A DNA stretch of 46,471 nt from assembly GCA_958449715.1 (NCBI GenBank), contig CAUDIU010000004.1:1-46471 (forward strand), in the 5' to 3' direction. A program made the translations under genes and the position numbers. Below are positions 15,657 through 25,078 of the stretch, piece after piece. Source of the DNA: an uncultured Clostridium sp. (GTDB taxonomy: Bacteria; Cyanobacteriota; Vampirovibrionia; Gastranaerophilales; Gastranaerophilaceae). Every line of letters begins with the position of its first letter. The first letter of the stretch is position 1. The notes below the pieces were generated by a model that was not told where the DNA came from, ran no database searches, and saw only the letters and a program-made list of their open reading frames with translations.

Positions 15657-16712
15657 ATGATAAAAAGAAGAAAATCAAAACAATTAAATATTGGAAACGT
15701 AAAAATTGGCGGAGATGCACCAATTAGTGTTCAATCAATGTGTAACACTGATACTAGAGATATTACATCTACACTAAATCAAATCAGAGAAATGTCTGAT
15801 AAAGGTTGTGAACTTGTGAGATTAGCTGTACTAAATCAAGATGCAGCAAATGCAATTAAGGAAATAGTAAAAAAATCTCCAATACCTGTAATCGCAGACA
15901 TACATTTTGATTATAAATTAGCAATCCAATGCATAAATAACGGGATTCATGCTCTAAGATTAAATCCAGGAAATATTGGGAAAAAAGAAAATGTTGAAAA
16001 AGTTGTTAAACTAGCAAAACAACAACAAGTTCCAATCCGAATAGGAGTAAATGCTGGTTCTCTAGAAAAAGAATTACAAAATTTAGATATTCCATTATCT
16101 GAAAAAATGGTAATTAGTGCATTGGGACATATTAAAATTCTTGAAGATTTAGACTTTGATTTAATCAAAGTATCTTTAAAATCTTCAGACGTTCTAACAA
16201 CAATCGAAGCATATAGAATGATTGCAGAAAAAATTCCTTATCCGCTACACCTTGGAGTAACAGAAGCAGGAACTATGCGAGGAGGACTTATCAAATCTTC
16301 AGTAGGACTTGGAACATTGCTCGCAGAAGGCATTGGAGATACTATTAGAGTATCACTTACAGAAAACCCTGTAGAAGAAGTAAGTGCAGGATTTGATATA
16401 TTGAAAAGTTTGGGACTTAGAGAAAGAGGAGTTAACTTTATATCTTGTCCAACATGCGGAAGAACTCAAATCGACCTTATAGGACTTGCAAAAAAAGTTG
16501 AAGAAAAATTTAAAAACCTTGATAAACCAATTACAATTGCAACAATGGGGTGTGCAGTTAATGGGCCTGGAGAAGCCAAACATGCTGATTTTGGAATTGC
16601 AGGCGGAGTAAAAGAAGGTATTATCTTCCAAAAAGGTGAAATCATTGCAAAAGTTCCAGAAGAAGAACTTCTTGAAAAATTAGAAGAAATTATAATAAAA
16701 TCATACAAATAA
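15657..16712 (+). CDS. ispG: 4-hydroxy-3-methylbut-2-en-1-yl diphosphate synthase IspG
   Basis: This 351-residue enzyme carries out the reductive ring-opening of MEcPP to HMBPP in the MEP isoprenoid pathway. The TIM-barrel domain shows VQSMCNTDTRD, PVIADIHFDYKLA, LRLNPGNIG and HLGVTEAG. The C-terminal [4Fe-4S] domain carries C264 and C267 (SCPTCGR), C299 (MGCAVNGPGE) and the fourth ligand E306. It is the short two-domain bacterial form. No Shine-Dalgarno precedes the ATG, and a -10 box ends only three bases upstream. Isoprenoids made here would feed undecaprenyl phosphate for the wall and O-antigen genes nearby. Confidence 0.96.
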   Translation: MIKRRKSKQLNIGNVKIGGDAPISVQSMCNTDTRDITSTLNQIREMSDKGCELVRLAVLNQDAANAIKEIVKKSPIPVIADIHFDYKLAIQCINNGIHALRLNPGNIGKKENVEKVVKLAKQQQVPIRIGVNAGSLEKELQNLDIPLSEKMVISALGHIKILEDLDFDLIKVSLKSSDVLTTIEAYRMIAEKIPYPLHLGVTEAGTMRGGLIKSSVGLGTLLAEGIGDTIRVSLTENPVEEVSAGFDILKSLGLRERGVNFISCPTCGRTQIDLIGLAKKVEEKFKNLDKPITIATMGCAVNGPGEAKHADFGIAGGVKEGIIFQKGEIIAKVPEEELLEKLEEIIIKSYK

Positions 16713-16749
16713 TATATGGAAGATTTTATGTAAAGAAATTATAATATTT

Positions 16750-16778
16750 TTGAAACTATTAATAAAAAAATATATAAT
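16750..16778 (+). promoter_or_regulatory. Predicted sigma70 promoter of the exported-protein operon
   Basis: TTGAAA (16750-16755), a 17-base spacer and a perfect TATAAT (16773-16778). Transcription would start near 16785, just before the GAGGTGG ribosome site. This is one of the best promoter matches in the window. Confidence 0.7.
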
Positions 16779-16796
16779 TATAAAACAGAGGTGGAA

Positions 16797-17117
16797 ATGA
16801 AAAAAAGATTTTTAATTTTAGCTTTAACAACATTATTTGCATTACCTTCATTTGCTGAACTAACAGTAAAAGATACAGTAGATGCAAATTACATGAAAAA
16901 TCAAGGTTATTCAAGTGCTTTAATTCAAACAACACAAAAAACCGTAGCAAGAAATAATGGAGAGCCATTAGCAGAACCGGTTGAAAAAGAATATTATAAT
17001 CAACCTGTAGTAAAAGCTGTAAGACGCTTTTTTATGTATATTGACCCGTCATACGATGATCACTCTTTTGTAAATGATCGCGATATTAAAACATCTCCAA
17101 GTTATGATGATTTATAA
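16797..17117 (+). CDS. Small exported protein of unknown function
   Basis: This 106-residue protein has a classical signal peptide (MKKRFLILALTTLFALPSFA, cleavage likely before ELTV). The mature part of about 86 residues is charged and has no cysteine (EPVEKEYYNQPVVKAVRRFF, then DPSYDDHSF). I chose the ATG at 16797, which follows GAGGTGGAA; the GTG six bases earlier lies inside the ribosome site. I recognise no family. The end overlaps the start of the TPR-protein gene, and a GHL10 hydrolase follows, so all three probably act in the periplasm or outer envelope. Confidence 0.75.
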   Translation: MKKRFLILALTTLFALPSFAELTVKDTVDANYMKNQGYSSALIQTTQKTVARNNGEPLAEPVEKEYYNQPVVKAVRRFFMYIDPSYDDHSFVNDRDIKTSPSYDDL

Positions 17118-17763
17118 GAAAATACAATTATTTCCACTTCTTTTTATATTGATATTATCATTTAACGTTAATAAATCTTTTTCAAAAGAATTAGGACGAA
17201 TTGAATATCGTTCTATTCTTTTTGATTATTCTAAGCTAGATTATAAAAAAATAAAAAACGAAGCTGACTATAATTTTAATTTATATTTACAGTCAACTAA
17301 TGAAACAGATAAAAACAAATTCTTAAATACAGCTACAAGCAAATATTATATTCTTACAAAAATTGACAATTCAAAAATAGAACCATATATTCAACTTGGG
17401 AGAATATATGACTACACTGATCATCCAAGATTAGCAAAAGAAGCTTTTTTCAAAGCAATAAATATTAACCCATCAAACCCATATACAAACTTCTATTTTG
17501 GAGATTTTTTTTATAACAGAAGGGACTACAAAAGAGCTCTAAAATGCTACAGAATTGCATATAACAATGGATTAAATAATAAATATGAATTAAACTTAAA
17601 ACTTGCAATAATACATGAAAAATTTGCAGATTTAATTAACGCAAAAAAATATTATGAGATAACATATAAAATAAAACCAGATACAAAAATTCAAGAAAAA
17701 ATACAACTCTTAAATGAGCTAAATTATGATAAATCAGAATATTATCATATTATTAGGGAGTAA
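17104..17763 (+). CDS. Exported TPR-repeat protein
   Basis: The most likely start is ATG 17104 or 17107, giving about 219 residues. Either overlaps the end of the previous gene, suggesting translational coupling. The N-terminus is a signal peptide or anchor (IQLFPLLFILILSFNV). From about residue 85 to 200, helical pairs follow the TPR pattern (IQLGRIYDYTDHPRLAKEAF, NFYFGDFFYNRRDYKRALKC). TPR domains bind protein partners; here a scaffold role in the envelope is inferred. The partner may be one of the two exported proteins encoded next to it. Confidence 0.75.
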   Translation: MMIYKKIQLFPLLFILILSFNVNKSFSKELGRIEYRSILFDYSKLDYKKIKNEADYNFNLYLQSTNETDKNKFLNTATSKYYILTKIDNSKIEPYIQLGRIYDYTDHPRLAKEAFFKAININPSNPYTNFYFGDFFYNRRDYKRALKCYRIAYNNGLNNKYELNLKLAIIHEKFADLINAKKYYEITYKIKPDTKIQEKIQLLNELNYDKSEYYHIIRE

Positions 17764-17772
17764 AAGCAGACC

Positions 17773-19731
17773 ATGAAACTTAAAAACATATTAATTATAC
17801 TTTTATTATTTATACTTACAGCATCATTAGCAAAAGCTGAAGATATTGACCAAACTCTAACGGCAAAAGGTCAAACAAACACATTATCAGAACAAATTAC
17901 CCCTGTAACCCAACAGACTAATCTTGATAATTCTGATCTAGGATCAATTTTTGATGACTCTTTAGCTCCGGTTTTCAAACCTTATGAAGCTGGAAAAAAT
18001 GAAGTTGTATTCAGTTATACAAAAAATTTAATTAATGCTATTGATCCTACAGCTTACACAAATAAAACAGGAAGTTATCTTCCTGGAGCAAGAGGAATTA
18101 ATCAATTAGTTATTTACACTCCCAACTATGGTCCTAGAACAAACACAAATGAATTTGGTGCCGAAGCTATAGTAGAAGGGAACACTGTAACCGAATTATC
18201 AGGAGCAGATTCTCTAATACCACCTAATGGCATTGTAATAAGCGGTCATGGACGTGCTAAAACTTGGATGAACTCAAGTATTAAAATTGGAACAAAAATC
18301 TATATTGATAGAGCTTCTAATTTAATATACACATATACAACATCTGAAAGTTATATTTTTGAATCAGAGAAAAAAATAAGCGAAGCAGAACAAATGCTTC
18401 AATATTACCGATCATTAAGTCCTGATTACAATTGGAGAATCCCTACAAGTTATATTAACGATGCGAAAGATTATCTAAAAAAAGCAAGAAAAAATCCTGA
18501 AGAAGTAAAAAAATATTCACAGCTTGCAATTGAGGCATCAAATGATGCATTAAAAAGTGTTGTTCCATACAAAAATGGAGAATTAAAAGGAGTTTGGATT
18601 AGACCAACAGAAACATCTGAAGAAGAAATCGAAAAAACTCTTAACAGATTAAAACATGCAGGAATCGATAATATATTTTTAGAAACATATTTCCATGGTA
18701 AAACAATATTCCCAAGTAAAACTATGGAAGCATACGGCTTTACTCCTCAATATGAAAAATTTGCAGGTATAGACCCTCTTGAAATATGGATTAGAGAAGC
18801 ACACAAAAGAAATATAAAAGTTCATACATGGTTTGAAACATTTTATGTAGGACCTCAAAATCCAAAAGACAATCCAAAAAGTATTTTGGCAATGAACCCA
18901 TCTTGGGGAAATAAAATAAAAAAGGATATTGATTCTGTTGACCCATCAAAATCAACATCTGAACATAACGGTTATTTCCTTGACCCTGCAAATCCTTATG
19001 TTCAAGACTTTGTAGTAAAATTAGCAGATGAAATTATTACCAGATACAAACCGGATGGAATAAATCTTGATTACATCAGATACCCAAACTGTGTATCATT
19101 AAATGAAAACTCAAATTGGGGCTATACTGATTATGCAAGAAATGATTTCCAAACAATCTATGGTGTAGACCCTGCTGATATTCTAAAAACAGATCCACTT
19201 TGGCTTGAATGGAACAATTATAGAAGAGAACAAGTAACAAATGTTGTGAAAAAAATTGGAGAAATGGGCAGAAAATCAAACACATATATAAGTGCAGTAA
19301 TTTTCCCAGACAGATTAGCAGCTCTTGATCATAAACAACAAGACTGGAGAACTTGGACTACAAGAGGTTATATAAACGGTCTTACTCCACTATTCTTAAC
19401 TTGTGACTCTAAAACAGCAAATAAAATGATGTCAGACGTAATTAACGCTAAATCTGGAAACACCGATTTTTATGCAGGTCTTTTTGTAACTTTTATGGGC
19501 GGTACTGATGAAGATTTAATCAGACTAATTCATGAAGCTCGAAAAGTAAACGCTAAAGGTGTTATACTATTTGATTACGCTCATTTGAATAATAAATATA
19601 TTAATACCCTATCGAAGAGTGTATTTGCACAACGTTCACCAATAAGAAAACCATTATACCAACCGGAACAACAAAAACAACTTCAAAAACAAGATACTAA
19701 AGGCTGGTGGATTTTCAAAAAAGAATCATAA
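17773..19731 (+). CDS. GHL10/DUF187 glycoside-hydrolase-like exported protein
   Basis: The 652-residue protein has a signal peptide (ILIILLLFILTASLAKA), an N-terminal region of about 250 residues with no clear family, and a TIM-barrel domain (about 275-630) of the GHL10/DUF187 (YngK-like) family. Visible family marks are KGVWIRPTETSEEEI, VHTWFETFYVG, GYFLDPANPYVQDFV, PDGINLDYIRYPN and a late LFDYAHL strand. Members are thought to act on cell-wall or surface glycans, and the substrate is not established. AGGGAG lies 12 bases before the ATG, a rather long spacing. It closes the exported-protein operon. Confidence 0.85.
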   Translation: MKLKNILIILLLFILTASLAKAEDIDQTLTAKGQTNTLSEQITPVTQQTNLDNSDLGSIFDDSLAPVFKPYEAGKNEVVFSYTKNLINAIDPTAYTNKTGSYLPGARGINQLVIYTPNYGPRTNTNEFGAEAIVEGNTVTELSGADSLIPPNGIVISGHGRAKTWMNSSIKIGTKIYIDRASNLIYTYTTSESYIFESEKKISEAEQMLQYYRSLSPDYNWRIPTSYINDAKDYLKKARKNPEEVKKYSQLAIEASNDALKSVVPYKNGELKGVWIRPTETSEEEIEKTLNRLKHAGIDNIFLETYFHGKTIFPSKTMEAYGFTPQYEKFAGIDPLEIWIREAHKRNIKVHTWFETFYVGPQNPKDNPKSILAMNPSWGNKIKKDIDSVDPSKSTSEHNGYFLDPANPYVQDFVVKLADEIITRYKPDGINLDYIRYPNCVSLNENSNWGYTDYARNDFQTIYGVDPADILKTDPLWLEWNNYRREQVTNVVKKIGEMGRKSNTYISAVIFPDRLAALDHKQQDWRTWTTRGYINGLTPLFLTCDSKTANKMMSDVINAKSGNTDFYAGLFVTFMGGTDEDLIRLIHEARKVNAKGVILFDYAHLNNKYINTLSKSVFAQRSPIRKPLYQPEQQKQLQKQDTKGWWIFKKES

Positions 19732-19748
19732 TAATTTAAAGTTATATT

Positions 19749-19759
19749 TATAATATAAT
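19749..19759 (+). promoter_or_regulatory. Overlapping -10 boxes of comEC (leaderless)
   Basis: Two perfect TATAAT hexamers overlap by one base (19749-19754 and 19754-19759). The second would start transcription at about 19765-19767, the A of the comEC ATG. No -35 box and no ribosome site are evident. Confidence 0.45.
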
Positions 19760-19766
19760 TTTAAAT

Positions 19767-22139
19767 ATGATTAGGAATGCTGTTGCTAATACAATGCAGA
19801 ATAAAAATACTGTAATGTTTATTACTGCAATAATATTTATGATTGGAATTCTTGCTTATTTCAACGATATTGCAATTATTTCAGCTTTTTTATTAACAAT
19901 TCTTGCTGTATTTTTAATCATAAAAAATTATATTCCAACTAAGTACATAATCTTTTGGATAGTTATATTCTATTTCGGCTTTTTCAATGCATATTTTAGA
20001 ACAGCAAATTCAGATGACTTAGTGCAGTTTGCAAGACAAAATGTAACTATCCAAGGTCAAATAACATCAATACCTAATAGCGACGGAAAAGGAAAAACTA
20101 AATTTTTCTTTAAAACAGAAACTCTTAACGGCGAAAATATTAAAGGCAAAACATTAATTACATATACAGGAAATGAAGAATTAAAAATCGGAAATTATTA
20201 TCAGGCTAAAGGGAAATTAAGAACACCTTTCAAAGCTAGCAACCCATCTCAATTTGACTATGGCAAATATCTTAGGAATTTCAATACATACACCGTTTTC
20301 TATACAGATGAGATAACTCCTGCAGAAAAAACTCCGACAATAAAATGGAAATTCTTGCAAAACCTAAACAACTTAAGAGATAAAATTATAAATGTACATA
20401 GCGAATATTTAAAATCTCCAAACCTTGAAATTTTAGGAGGTATTGTTTTTGGAGATGATGCTATTGCTCCACCTGATTATATAAAAGCATCTTTTATAAA
20501 TTCAGGACTTTTACATATTTTAGCGGCATCAGGTATGAACGTTGCATTTATATACGGTTTTTGGGTGTTTTTTATGCGGCGTATAAGAGCTCCATTTAAA
20601 ATTACGGTTTTATCTGGAATGGTATTAGTTATATTTTATACAATGATGACCGGTATGGGAGCATCTGTATTAAGAGCAGCCCTAATGCTTTTATTAATCC
20701 TTGCAGGAAAATTAATTGATAGAGATGCTCACACAATATCCCTTTTATCTTTTGTCGCAACTATACTTTTAATATACAATCCTGCTTATATAAACGATGT
20801 AGGATTTCAATTATCATTTATTGTGACATTCGGGCTTCTCACAACTGCAAATATAATTTTTGACAAATATAAAGATTCAAAAATTCCAGACTTTTTAATC
20901 GGAGCTATTTTAATTCCTGTAGTTGCACAAATTTGGGTAGCACCAATACAAATGTTCTATTTTAATACATTTAGTACATATTCAATCTTTGCAAATATTT
21001 TGAGTATGCCATTTTTAAGCGTAATAAGCTTTGGCGGATTTGTAAGTTCTATCATAGCAATGTTTGCTCCATTAACTGATAAAATATGTATGCTATTTGA
21101 TTTGATACTAAATTATGTATTGAATATCTTAGTCTTTATCTCAAACTTTTTTGCACAACTTCCTCATTCATTATGTACAACAAGACACCCAAATATTATT
21201 CAAATATTCATTTATTACGGAATAATTCTATCTATCACACTTGGAATAAAAACAGGATTTAATAAAAAACTTAAAATATTTTGTCTTGCTTTGCTAACCT
21301 TATTATTAATTTCATTTATACAAATTCCGTCAAACAATTTAGAAGTAATTGTATTTGATGTTCAAAATGCAGATTGTTTCTTAATCAAAACACCTGAAAA
21401 TAAATATTTTATAATTGATACAGGTAAATCAGGATACAAAGGCAGCAAAGCCCAAGCAAATTCAATTATTATAAAGTACTTAAAAGACAGAGGAATAAAA
21501 AACATCGAAGCCCTGATTATAACTCACTTTGACAACGATCATTCAGGCGGTGCTGTCGATATAATGAAAAACTCAAAAGTTAAACAAGTATATATAAATT
21601 CTTACAATGACAAGTCTACAACTTCAAAAATAATTTATGATGCTTTAGAAAAAAATCAAATTCCAAACAAAATACCACAAAACAATTCATCAATATATAT
21701 AGAAAACAACTTAAATATCCAAACATATCAGACAAAAACTGATAAAGAGAATGATAATTCAATAATCACACTGCTTAGTTATAAAAATTTTGATATGTTA
21801 TTTATGGGAGATGCAGGGACAAAAGCATTCAATCAATTAAAATCCGATATTCCAACAAATATTGAAGTTCTAAAAGTAGGGCATCACGGAGGCTTAAACA
21901 CAGTAAATAAAGAAATGCTTGAGCATATAAAAACTGAAACTTCAATAATTTCTACAGGGATAAATTCGTTCGGACATCCATACAAAAGTACACTTGATAC
22001 CTTGAGAGAAACAAACATTTATAGAACCGACAGACATAACTCCATTAAAATAAAAACAAATGGAGAAGAATATTCAATTTATACATTTAATCCTAAAAAG
22101 AAAAAATATATAAAAACTCAACAATCGAAAACATACTAA
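19767..22139 (+). CDS. comEC: DNA uptake channel protein ComEC/Rec2
   Basis: The 790-residue protein has the full ComEC architecture. N-terminal membrane helices and an OB-like DUF4131 region come first. The Competence domain follows (about 215-480, with HILAASGMNVAFIYGFWVFF and GFQLSFIVTFGLL). A C-terminal metallo-beta-lactamase domain (about 525-790) carries the metal site THFDNDHSGG near residue 587 and a later GHHGGLNT. ComEC forms the inner-membrane pore for single-stranded DNA in natural transformation, and the C-terminal domain is a probable nuclease. The metal ligands look intact. There is no ribosome site before the ATG. Its stop codon abuts that of the convergent pyrF gene. Confidence 0.95.
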   Translation: MIRNAVANTMQNKNTVMFITAIIFMIGILAYFNDIAIISAFLLTILAVFLIIKNYIPTKYIIFWIVIFYFGFFNAYFRTANSDDLVQFARQNVTIQGQITSIPNSDGKGKTKFFFKTETLNGENIKGKTLITYTGNEELKIGNYYQAKGKLRTPFKASNPSQFDYGKYLRNFNTYTVFYTDEITPAEKTPTIKWKFLQNLNNLRDKIINVHSEYLKSPNLEILGGIVFGDDAIAPPDYIKASFINSGLLHILAASGMNVAFIYGFWVFFMRRIRAPFKITVLSGMVLVIFYTMMTGMGASVLRAALMLLLILAGKLIDRDAHTISLLSFVATILLIYNPAYINDVGFQLSFIVTFGLLTTANIIFDKYKDSKIPDFLIGAILIPVVAQIWVAPIQMFYFNTFSTYSIFANILSMPFLSVISFGGFVSSIIAMFAPLTDKICMLFDLILNYVLNILVFISNFFAQLPHSLCTTRHPNIIQIFIYYGIILSITLGIKTGFNKKLKIFCLALLTLLLISFIQIPSNNLEVIVFDVQNADCFLIKTPENKYFIIDTGKSGYKGSKAQANSIIIKYLKDRGIKNIEALIITHFDNDHSGGAVDIMKNSKVKQVYINSYNDKSTTSKIIYDALEKNQIPNKIPQNNSSIYIENNLNIQTYQTKTDKENDNSIITLLSYKNFDMLFMGDAGTKAFNQLKSDIPTNIEVLKVGHHGGLNTVNKEMLEHIKTETSIISTGINSFGHPYKSTLDTLRETNIYRTDRHNSIKIKTNGEEYSIYTFNPKKKKYIKTQQSKTY

Positions 22140-22898
22140 TTAAACTAAAGACATTTTATCTTCAAGAGCAGTTTCAATCTCATCAATAATTAAAGTTGCA
22201 GCAGCGATTCTATCATCTGCAGATGTAATAGGACGACCTACAACCATATAATCAACTCCTGATAAAATAGCATCTCTAGGAGTATCAACCCTCACTTGAT
22301 CATTTACGGAAGACCAGGTAGGACGGGTTGCCGGACATAAAATTATAAAATCATCACCTATTTCTTTACGAATCCTACGTGCTTCTTCAGCACTAGCTAC
22401 AACACCGTCAAGACCTGATTCCCTTGCAACTTTAGCAAGCTGCAATACAAAATCTTCAATATTTTTATCAACACATAATTCTGTTGTTAAAGTCTTTTGT
22501 CCAAAACTTGATAAAAGAGTAACTCCTAAAATAGTTGGAGGTTCAATTCCCATAGACTTAGCAGCTGCTCTAGATGCTTTCACTACTGCTGATGTCATTT
22601 TGGAACCGCCTTGTATATGGACATTGAAAAAATTAATATTATTTTTTACTAGACTAATACAAGCCTTTTGTACTGTATGCGGAATATCATGGAATTTACA
22701 ATCATAATAGCATTTTGCGCCATTTTCTTCCAATAGTCTAAAAGCCTCAAAACCGTAATTCACAATTAAAGGTAATCCGACTTTAAAATACCCTACATAA
22801 TCTTTTAACTCATTAACTAATTCATGAGCTTCTTTTAAATTATCAACATCCAATGCTAAAATAATTCGATCTTTAGCTGTTTTAGGTTTCTCTATCAT
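22140..22898 (-). CDS. pyrF: Orotidine 5'-phosphate decarboxylase
   Basis: From the ATG at 22898 the protein has 252 residues. It shows ILALDV at the first strand, the catalytic DxKxxD in YYDCKFHDIPHTV (D66, K68, D71), and the late phosphate-binding segment VVGRPIT. It decarboxylates OMP to UMP, the last step of de novo pyrimidine synthesis. I preferred 22898 to the in-frame ATG 13 codons upstream because the family starts near here and a promoter ends just before it. No ribosome site is visible. The gene converges tail to tail with comEC with no gap. Confidence 0.95.
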   Translation of the reverse strand: MIEKPKTAKDRIILALDVDNLKEAHELVNELKDYVGYFKVGLPLIVNYGFEAFRLLEENGAKCYYDCKFHDIPHTVQKACISLVKNNINFFNVHIQGGSKMTSAVVKASRAAAKSMGIEPPTILGVTLLSSFGQKTLTTELCVDKNIEDFVLQLAKVARESGLDGVVASAEEARRIRKEIGDDFIILCPATRPTWSSVNDQVRVDTPRDAILSGVDYMVVGRPITSADDRIAAATLIIDEIETALEDKMSLV

Positions 22899-22908
22899 AT
22901 TAACAAAA

Positions 22909-22937
22909 AATATATCACTACAAAAAAATAAAATCAA
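22909..22937 (-). promoter_or_regulatory. Predicted promoter of pyrF (near-leaderless)
   Basis: On the minus strand TTGATT (22932-22937), 17 bases and TATATT (22909-22914) form a promoter with an extended -10 (TGA before TATATT). The transcript would begin about four bases before the ATG at 22898. Confidence 0.6.
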
Positions 22938-22969
22938 CCCTTACCAGAATTAAGCAAGTAATACAACTT

Positions 22970-24049
22970 TTATGAATCCAAACTAATATCTTCAGGCAAT
23001 TCTGGAAATTCTTTTGTATAAGTACAACCCATTTTTTCCAGTTTTTCAATTTGATTAATTATATTCCCTGAACCATTTAATTTTTTCAAAGACGAATTCA
23101 AATTATCTCTTATTTTTAAAAGTTCCGTCAAAAGAGCAGCAAATTTGTCGTGAATATTCGTACACAAACGAGCCATTTCTAGAACATTTTTATTTTGTCT
23201 ATCAACAATATGAAATGCATTAATAATTTTTAAAGCTGCAAGCAAAGTTGATGGAGATACAGGCATTACTCTATTTTTCCAAGCATAATCCCATAAAGCA
23301 CAATCATCACAAAACATCATTGAATAACAACTTTCAATAGGTATAAACATCAAAACATAATCAGGTGAAGCTTCTTCTACAGAATATTCTCTTTTTGCCA
23401 AACCATTTATATGTGCTTTCGTTGAATCCACAAATTGTTTTAAATGAATTTGTTTTTCGTTTTCATCTTGCGCGTTTAGAAAACCGTCCCAAGCTGCAAA
23501 AGATGTTTTGCTATCTATATAAACACATCTACCTTCAGGCAAAAAGACAGTTGCATCAGGACGACCTTCAGCTGTACCCATTTGAATTTTATACTCTTCA
23601 TCTTTTCTCAATCCAGAAGCTTCTAAAACTCGTTCGAGAACAATTTCTCCCCATCGACCTGAAGCTCTATTATCAGCTTTCATAACATTTACTAAAGAAT
23701 TTGCATCAAGAGAGATTTTATTTCCTGTTTCTAAGAAACTTTTTATGTTCATATCGAAAGTTTTAAAATGGTCAGACTCTGTTTTAAAGTTTTCTTCAGC
23801 ACGTCTTTCAAAATCTTCAATCTTTTCTTTAAATCTTTTAAAAAATTCATCCAACTTTTCTCTGTTTTGAACAGATAACTCTGATGAATGTTCTTTAAAT
23901 ATTCTATTAGCAGTATTTTCAAAATCCAACTTCATCTGCTCACGCATTAAATCTCTTGATACCTTATCGTTTTTACTAATTACTTTAAAAGGTATAAACA
24001 CGCACAAAGCGCCAATTAAAAAACCAACCAAAAATATTAAAAATTCCAT
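22970..24049 (-). CDS. rmuC: DNA recombination protein RmuC
   Basis: The 359-residue protein has an N-terminal membrane anchor (MEFLIFLVGFLIGALCVF) and a coiled coil to about residue 115. The RmuC domain follows (about 125-320) with GRWGEIVLERVLE, GRPDATVFLP, YIDSKTSF and YVLMFIPIE, a PD-(D/E)XK-like nuclease fold. RmuC limits inversions and rearrangements at repeats; its exact biochemical role is not settled. I chose the ATG at 24049, seven bases after GAGGG. The ATG at 24055 is only one base from it. pyrF lies just downstream on the same strand, with its own promoter. Confidence 0.93.
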   Translation of the reverse strand: MEFLIFLVGFLIGALCVFIPFKVISKNDKVSRDLMREQMKLDFENTANRIFKEHSSELSVQNREKLDEFFKRFKEKIEDFERRAEENFKTESDHFKTFDMNIKSFLETGNKISLDANSLVNVMKADNRASGRWGEIVLERVLEASGLRKDEEYKIQMGTAEGRPDATVFLPEGRCVYIDSKTSFAAWDGFLNAQDENEKQIHLKQFVDSTKAHINGLAKREYSVEEASPDYVLMFIPIESCYSMMFCDDCALWDYAWKNRVMPVSPSTLLAALKIINAFHIVDRQNKNVLEMARLCTNIHDKFAALLTELLKIRDNLNSSLKKLNGSGNIINQIEKLEKMGCTYTKEFPELPEDISLDS

Positions 24050-24310
24050 ACGCATACCCTCTTAATAAAAAAATTATACCACAGGAAGATTACACTAAAA
24101 AGATTAAAAAAAGTTTTATCAACCATGCGGCTAAAACTACTAAAAGCATGATGTAGAGCATGATTGAGAAATTTTATCAATCTAAAGATGTAAGACAAAT
24201 TCTCAAACCTTAATCTTACCAATATCAATCAGGGCATGGATGAAAAAGACCATACAAAAATAGTAGTATGTATAGTGTAGAGGGAAGCTTAAAAAACAGG
24301 GAGATAAAAA

Positions 24311-25006
24311 ATGAGAGAGTTCAAAAGAAGATCAAGAGTATTATTAATCGATGATAACGCTGATCATTTAAGAGGAGTTAAAGAATTAATTACACTTGAA
24401 AGCAGTTATGAAGTAGTAGGTGCAACAACAAGTGCAAATATTGGAATTAACTTAGCAAAGAAATATCGCCCTGACATTATCTTAATGGATATTAATATGC
24501 CAGAAAAAGACGGTCTTCAAGCAATCCAAGAAATAGAAAAATTAGACCTAGGAATCAGAGTAATTGCATTAAGCGGCTATGATGATGCTGACCTAATCTT
24601 TAGAGCTATGAAAATAGGTGCTAAAGGATATGTTTTAAAAACTATGGCATCAGCTCAACTTATTTACGCTATGGATGAAGTTGCTTCTGGCAAAATTTAT
24701 CTTCCAAATGCTCTTACATCAAGATTTTTCGAATATTTTCAACGTTCATTCAAAGAAGAAACACAAACAGCTGCAGAAGAAAATTTACTTACATATTTAA
24801 CAGCTAGAGAAGAAGAAGTATTAGACTTACTTACACAGGGTAATAACTACAAGGGTATTGCAGGAAAATTATTTATATCAGAAACTACAGTTAAGACTCA
24901 CGTAAATAATATATTCCAAAAACTACAAGTAAATGACAGAACTCAAGCTGTTTTATATGCACTAAACAATGGCTTTGCAAACAGAAGACATAAAATGGCT
25001 GTTTAA
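24311..25006 (+). CDS. NarL/FixJ-type response regulator
   Basis: This 231-residue regulator has a receiver domain (about 9-125) with the acidic pair D14/D15, the phospho-acceptor D60 in DIILMDINMPEKDG, a switch serine in ALSGYDD, and the conserved lysine in GYVLKT. A LuxR/GerE helix-turn-helix (about 160-225) contains LTAREEEVLDLLTQG and ISETTVKTHVNNIFQKL. It binds DNA upon phosphorylation. A basic stretch (REFKRRSR) precedes the receiver. The ribosome site AGGGAG is well placed. A sensor-less histidine kinase gene follows after a hairpin and is the likely partner. Confidence 0.93.
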   Translation: MREFKRRSRVLLIDDNADHLRGVKELITLESSYEVVGATTSANIGINLAKKYRPDIILMDINMPEKDGLQAIQEIEKLDLGIRVIALSGYDDADLIFRAMKIGAKGYVLKTMASAQLIYAMDEVASGKIYLPNALTSRFFEYFQRSFKEETQTAAEENLLTYLTAREEEVLDLLTQGNNYKGIAGKLFISETTVKTHVNNIFQKLQVNDRTQAVLYALNNGFANRRHKMAV

Positions 25007-25030
25007 TTTGATACTTTTAATATAAGTGTT

Positions 25031-25062
25031 TAAAGGTTCAGTCTTAAAAAACTGAACCTTTA
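25031..25062 (+). promoter_or_regulatory. Stable hairpin between response regulator and kinase genes
   Basis: TAAAGGTTCAGT (25031-25042), an eight-base loop and ACTGAACCTTTA (25051-25062) form a perfect 12-bp stem, ending 16 bases before the kinase ATG. No T-run follows, so it looks more like an RNA-stability or attenuation element than a simple terminator. The kinase ribosome site GAGGG lies directly after it. Confidence 0.6.
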
Positions 25063-25078
25063 ATGTTGAAGAGGGAAA

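Noticed and set aside
15622..15723. 34-codon N-terminal extension of the metallophosphoesterase
   Set aside because: It overlaps the ispG start on the other strand and has no ribosome site. The ATG at 15621 has AAGGAGAG and matches the family N-terminus.
24145..24164. Direct repeat AGCATGAT with 12-base period
   Set aside because: Only two short copies; likely chance in AT-rich intergenic DNA.
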